Below, piece by piece: positions 59,732 to 64,000 of a DNA stretch of 64,000 bases. The position numbers and the translations under genes are program-made. The DNA is from Simmondsia chinensis. Taxonomy: Eukaryota > Streptophyta > Magnoliopsida > Caryophyllales > Simmondsiaceae. The stretch covers positions 3,973,001-4,037,000 of the forward strand of contig JAGTTD010000015.1 in the NCBI GenBank assembly GCA_018398585.1, in the 5' to 3' direction. Within the stretch, counting starts at the first letter, position 1; every line of letters starts with the position of its first letter. Under the pieces are notes generated by a model. The model was not told where the DNA came from and did not search any database. It saw only the letters and a program-made list of their open reading frames with translations.

Positions 59732-60136
59732 CCATACATACCTATGCAATGTGCACAGCAGTGGACCCCTACAAAGAAATTATGGTTGAACAATTGAATA
59801 CGTTAGTGCACGTGCTTAGAAAATTATACAAATTGAGCATCTAGTCGAGGTAGGTGAGATTGGCAAATGTGTCTTGTCGTCTCGTGTTATGTGAGAAATT
59901 TTAGAAATGAAGTTAATTCAAACTCAACCTATTTATTAAGCAGGTTATAGGAACTCTCAACCTTGATCAAATCTAGTTATTAAACGAGTAACTTGGGGTT
60001 AAATTATATGGCGAAATATTGATAATAATTTCATTAAATATTTATAATTTTTAAAATAAACTATCAAAGTTATCCTACTAAATATAGTTCAAATTCTCTA
60101 TGCGATACAAAGTATATATATGTTACGATATTATGT

Positions 60137-61217
60137 GAGTTAATTTGGAAATTGGCACATTTTAACAAAAAAATTTAGCGAAATGGCATATATAGAAAAA
60201 AAAAATCCGCAAGATGGCATAATTTACTATTTATTTGTGGGTGAATATCGTTTCAAATGGCTTAGATTGAATTGGACACTCAATTTTGTTTGAGTATTAT
60301 ATTTTTAAAATTAAAAATAATTTGATAAAATAACTTTTTAATTAAAATTATTTTTATTTTTAAATTAAAAATTATTTTATACAATAAAATACGAGTTCAC
60401 GCATTTATATATTATTATTTAAATTATTTTATTTGATACATATAACCTAAAAACTAAAAAATTATTTCACATAATTTATAAACTAATATATAATTTTTTT
60501 AAAAAGTATTAAAAAAAAATATAACTAGTCTTGACAACTAAGTAAACTCCACTTCAATACTCTACTTTTTCCCTCTCTTTCTCTGTCCCTCTCTCTCTTT
60601 TAGAGCTCTCTTTAATGGCAATCCTCAACATTTTTACCCTTTTCCTTCTCTCTTTCTTCACCCTTTCTCTCCCTTCTTTCTCCACTTTTGATGTTGAACG
60701 TTTGCGCTTCAAAATCAAGCCCTCTTTACAAGGAAAGGGGCAAAATTTATTCTTATCTTCATGGATCCTTGTTGCTCTGTTAATCTAATACAAGAACTAT
60801 GATATTATAATACTATTAATAAGAAAGATATAAATAAGTGACACATTTTACATCGTTATCATTATAATTTATATTACTATATAAAATAATTCTTACTTTA
60901 AAATATATATATATTTAGTGATTCAAATTATAAAATTAAAAAATAAAATACTTCAAATTAAAATTATTTTAGATTAAAAATTTATTTTATAAAATTATTT
61001 TTAATTTTAAAGATATAACATTTAAAAAATCAAAAATCAAAAAAAATTTTGGCGTGCACTATTGCACGCCGTTGTGTACAACGGGTCCAATTCAATGGCA
61101 CCCATAAATGAACAATGAACTGTGCCATTTTACTAAATTTTTTTTTTTTTTTAATAGATATGCCATTTTGCAATTTTTTTTTTTTTTTTGAAAAAGTGCC
61201 AATTTGCAAATTAACTC
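60137..61217. mobile_element. Mutator-like (MULE/MITE) element with 9-bp target duplication
   Basis: The 1081-bp element has inverted ends GAGTTAATTTGGAAATTGGC and (reverse strand) GAGTTAATTTGCAAATTGGC, continuing imperfectly for about 70 bp. A perfect 9-bp target duplication ATATTATGT lies at 60128-60136 and 61218-61226. Nine bases is the Mutator signature. The empty site is present in the paralogous unit near 20709-20717. There is no transposase. It carries a C/T-rich segment and a short ORF (60615-60788), so it may be a Pack-MULE. Confidence 0.87.
60615..60788 (+). CDS. 57-aa ORF with signal-peptide-like start inside the MULE
   Basis: The ATG at 60615 opens 57 codons to TAA. The first 22 residues (MAILNIFTLFLLSFFTLSLP and on) are strongly hydrophobic, followed by a basic/polar stretch (DVERLRFKIKP). 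This looks like the 5' end of a gene for a secreted protein. Upstream is a pyrimidine-rich CTCTCTTT tract like a plant leader. I do not recognise the parent gene. It may be a captured gene fragment without function; expression is unknown. Confidence 0.35.
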   Translation: MAILNIFTLFLLSFFTLSLPSFSTFDVERLRFKIKPSLQGKGQNLFLSSWILVALLI

Positions 61218-61227
61218 ATATTATGTA

Positions 61228-61720
61228 TCTTAAAATTAATATTGATTGATACGATTTAGATTTTATTTGGGTGAGATATGATTTAGATTGAGTTACCTAA
61301 ATAAATTTTATTTGATTTCATATTCTAAATCCGATTAGATTTCAATAACTCATTATAAATAAAGTTTACGATTGAGGTTCCGGTAGAGAAAAAAAATAGA
61401 GATGAAAAATAAGAAGCATTCAGATTGAGAGTTTTCAGAGGTATTATAAACGTTTTTGTAGCTTCCTCTTTCCAAACCTATGTTGTAAGGAGGGTTAATG
61501 GCTCGTCATGCAGAAACTATAGTGCGAGAGGGCTAATAATTTACCATGCAATAATCACATTGATGATTGATGGTTGATGATAATTGTAATATGGGGTTTG
61601 GAGGTTATGATTAAAGATTGTAATTCCTTAAATTTCATAGTGGATGAGGCACCCGTTGGGGTTTCGTGATTTTTTCCTCTAGATGAGAGAGGGCTTCCAT
61701 GTAAATATTAGTGTCCTTAT
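61228..61720. repeat. Duplicate of 20720-21240
   Basis: Non-coding and collinear with 20720-21240, with several deletions: 'gagtgagatatgatttagattg', 'cattgatgattgatggttgatg' and 'taattccttaaatttcat' recur in order. Confidence 0.65.
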
Positions 61721-62265
61721 TTTTTTGATAATTAGCAACATGGTTGCAATACTAAAACGCTAACTCGTAAAAACGAGGCCACGATCAACCCACATAAAAG
61801 CAGGGATCCGGGTGCAAATACATAGAAAACAAAACAAAACAAGAAAATAGGACAAAAATAGAATATGAACCAAACAGACAAAAAAGAAACAAGCAGGCAC
61901 TATAAATATACAATACTATAGTTGAGACAAGCCATGGATAGGGGAAAAGACCAACAGCACCAAAACTAGAGCTAAGATTGGCAGGGTCAGAACACTTAGA
62001 ACCCTATTCCAGCCTTGCAAACAGCTCAACCTTATCCAACTTATCCCCGCTATAAGACAAACCGAGTTTTTTTTCCCATATTCTCACTTGCGCCTTGAAC
62101 CAATAAACTTCGCATCCTCTATAAAACTGTTACCCTTTCTCGGCAACCTCCCTTTTTTTTCTTTTACTAGAGGGTTTGACTAGTTTCTTTGCACACTTTT
62201 CTGGAGACATGTCTTTTAAAAATTCCTGCAGATCTTGCTTTGTTTGTTATTTAATCCTACGCTTT
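61721..62265 (-). mobile_element. LINE-like fragment, minus strand (copy 5)
   Basis: It starts with 'gataattagcaacatggtt' after a T-run. On the minus strand a peptide RIWEKKLGLSYSGDKLDK is readable near 62030-62090, then the region equal to 21380-21470 (gacatgtcttttaaaaattcctgcagatc). It is a decayed non-LTR element. Confidence 0.5.
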
Positions 62266-62755
62266 TTTAATAATACGAAAAAATTTGCATTTTTCCACAT
62301 ATATATAGTATCTTAGGTATCTTATAAGAAAATACGTGCATATTATTTCAAAAATTAGCCGTTCTTATTTGAAATTGAAATTTTTTAAAAAATTATAACA
62401 ATGACTATCCATCTTTCCTCTTTGAAATTAAAATTTTTTACAAAAATTAGAGCAATGACTATTCATTTTCCCTCTTTCAGATGCCTTTAAAACATAAAAT
62501 ATACAAATAATTTGTAATTATCAAAATAAAAGACAAAAAAATACGCAATTATCAACATAAAAACCAAAAAATAACACATGCTTTTTGAATCTTTGATATA
62601 AGAAATTGGCTTATAAATTGTTTAATGTTTAATCCATGTAGATAATTTTTAAATTATAAATTCGAAGTGATTAAGGTTTCGTGACAAAATTTATAAAAAT
62701 TATTGGTACAAAGAAGATAATTTATCTATTCCATTCTTTTAGGAAAATGTCTCAA
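62266..62755. other. AT-rich intergenic, no gene seen
   Basis: No coding frame or element recognised. The LTR of the following copia element may start somewhere in the last 100 bp. Confidence 0.45.
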
Positions 62756-62759
62756 AATT

Positions 62760-64000
62760 ACTTGGCATTTTAAGGAGAAGGCCGTGAGAAGGTCGATCGA
62801 TCGGGAAAGTTAGGTAAAAGAAGGACGCCTCCAGAGAGCAGGCCGATCGATTGGTCAAGAACCGATCGATCGGGACCCCCCGATTGACCAGGAACCGCGT
62901 TTCCTGCGCGCCTATAAATATGGACGTAGGGTTACGTCATAAACTATCCAATTAAAAAGTGAGGTATTCTTCCTCAGTGGCGCCTCCACAAATAAATCTG
63001 AGTGTGAGAGAAATATTGTAATTCTTCTTTTGATTCAATAATAAAAGCTCCGATCTTCACCCGTGGTTTTCTCCCCTTTCGATTGTAAAAGGGTTTTCAC
63101 GTAAATCATTGTGTTGATTGTTTCTTTTCTCTTTTAGTCCACTTATTTCTCGATTTTTCGTGGTATTTGATTCGATTGTATACCGAGAGTATTGTTTATT
63201 TCTGCCCAAATTTGTATCAGAGCCTGGTTCTTCGAATTGGTACAATGGCATCAGGTATTAAAACCGAGGTAGAGAAGTTTAATGGTCAGGGAAGCTTCAG
63301 TTTATGGCAAGTCCGTGTGAAAGGACTTCTGACTCAGAACTGCTTGAAGAAAGCACTGGAAGGGAAAGAAAAGAAACCCGAGACAATGACCGAGGCATAA
63401 TAGGAAGAGATGGATGATAAGGCTCTCACGGCGATACAAATGTGTTTGGCTGATGATGTTCTGTCAGAGGTTTTGGAGATGGAAACCGCAAAGGAGTTAT
63501 GGGAGAAATTGTTAGACATGTTTTGCCACAAGTCAGTCTCCAACAAACTCGCACTAAAGCGTCGGTTGTTCACTTTCTGTATGACAGAAGGTACATCTCT
63601 TAAAAACCATCTTAGATAGTTTACATCTATTATACAAGAATTAAAGGAATTGGATGATGTCCCTATGGACGAGGATCAAGCTATGATATTATTGTGTTCG
63701 CTCTCTAATTCGTATGAGGGCTTCATAGAAAGCATGATATACTAGGGTAGGCCGGCCATTACTGTTGATGAGGTGAAAAGAAGCCTTGTGAGTAAAGACG
63801 GGTAGATAAGGAGTTATCTAACTCGGTGAATGACTCAGGTAGTGGTTTGCATGTGAGAGGTAGGCCAGAACATAGGGGATCCAATTGTGGAAAAAAGTCT
63901 AGGTCTAAATCTAGACATAAGAACCTGTCGTGTCATTATTGTCACAAAAAAAGGGCACATAAAGAAAGACTATTACAAATACAAAAATAAATCCAAAGAG
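62760..64000 (+). mobile_element. TNT1/Tork-like copia element, 5' part
   Basis: An LTR-like promoter region has TATA box TATAAATA (62913-62920) and AATAAA-type signals near 63040. A primer-binding site TGTATCAGAGCC follows (63213-63224) and then a gag start at 63245. The left LTR boundary could not be fixed, and the element runs off the window. Short CGATCGAT repeats lie upstream of the TATA box. Confidence 0.8.
63245..63995 (+). pseudogene. TNT1-like gag, broken
   Basis: The ATG at 63245 gives a typical start (KTEVEKFNGQGSFSLWQVRV), as in TNT1/Tork gag. An in-frame TAA at 63398-63400 follows 'ETMTEA', where related proteins have a codon for Asp or Glu. The same frame resumes (MDDKALTAIQMCLADDVL) and meets TAG near 63617 and TAG near 63745. 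A zinc knuckle begins CHYCHKK near 63928 but is frameshifted by an extra A in 'cacaaaaaaaggg'. It is disabled, though the domain order is clear. Confidence 0.87.

Larger units (their letters stand above)
55341..60127. repeat. Duplicated unit S, copy 3 (interrupted)
   Basis: Collinear with 19701-20725. It is interrupted by a repeat of about 735 bp (56020-56755) and by the copia element 56891-59731. It includes 'gaagctttcaaattcagcg' near 55740 and 'gcaatgtgcacagcagtgg' near 59745. Non-coding apart from the insertions. Confidence 0.7.

Noticed and set aside
62793..62874. CRISPR-like spaced palindromes
   Set aside because: Only three short near-palindromes with unequal spacing, in a plant LTR promoter.

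Overview
This is nuclear DNA of a flowering plant, most likely a eudicot. The signs are spliced genes with GT-AG introns, AT-rich non-coding DNA, Ty1/copia retrotransposons primed from initiator tRNA-Met, Au-type SINEs, TRIM elements and TA microsatellites. I cannot name the species. Roughly two thirds of the window is transposon-derived. The only intact cellular gene I can support is a 2-oxoglutarate/Fe(II)-dependent dioxygenase of the SRG1 / norcoclaurine-synthase-1-like group (gene B, four exons within 39433-44034, 350 aa). Two broken paralogs flank it: gene A (12584-15557) and gene C (51872-54012).

The left two thirds reads as a decayed tandem duplication. Block 1 (1-16545) and block 2 (22112-44650) carry the same landmarks in the same order: a shared non-coding flank, a copia element (truncated at 187-2314, full length at 22299-27328), an AG-rich repeat (2315-2865 and 34087-34637), a long Angela-like LTR (5079-6867 and 35492-37729), the shared gene 5' region (6868-7353 and 38792-39275), then gene A or gene B. 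Block 1 has lost segments by deletion and gained a copia element inside the gene A promoter (7354-12421). Block 2 gained a TRIM with a copia nested in it (28218-33994) and keeps a solo LTR nested in a SINE (35425-37800).

A second duplicated unit follows genes A and C: 17690-21660 and 54820-62270. The later copy was opened by an internally deleted copia on the minus strand (56891-59731) and by a Mutator-like element with a 9-bp target duplication that carries a short signal-peptide ORF (60137-61217). Between genes B and C lie SINE and foldback repeats and an LTR-less copia remnant (about 47040-50600). The right end holds the 5' part of a TNT1/Tork-type copia (about 62760 to past 64000).

The window also holds a truncated 5S rRNA-like sequence (16600-16696, minus), five minus-strand LINE-like fragments, two tRNA-type SINEs in different introns or flanks of genes A and B, and several foldback elements. 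I found no CRISPR array, operon or intact tRNA gene. The biology here is local gene amplification followed by pseudogenisation and repeated, datable nesting of retroelements. Insertion boundaries were set by matching target-site duplications or by comparing duplicated copies. All identities are by-eye estimates.
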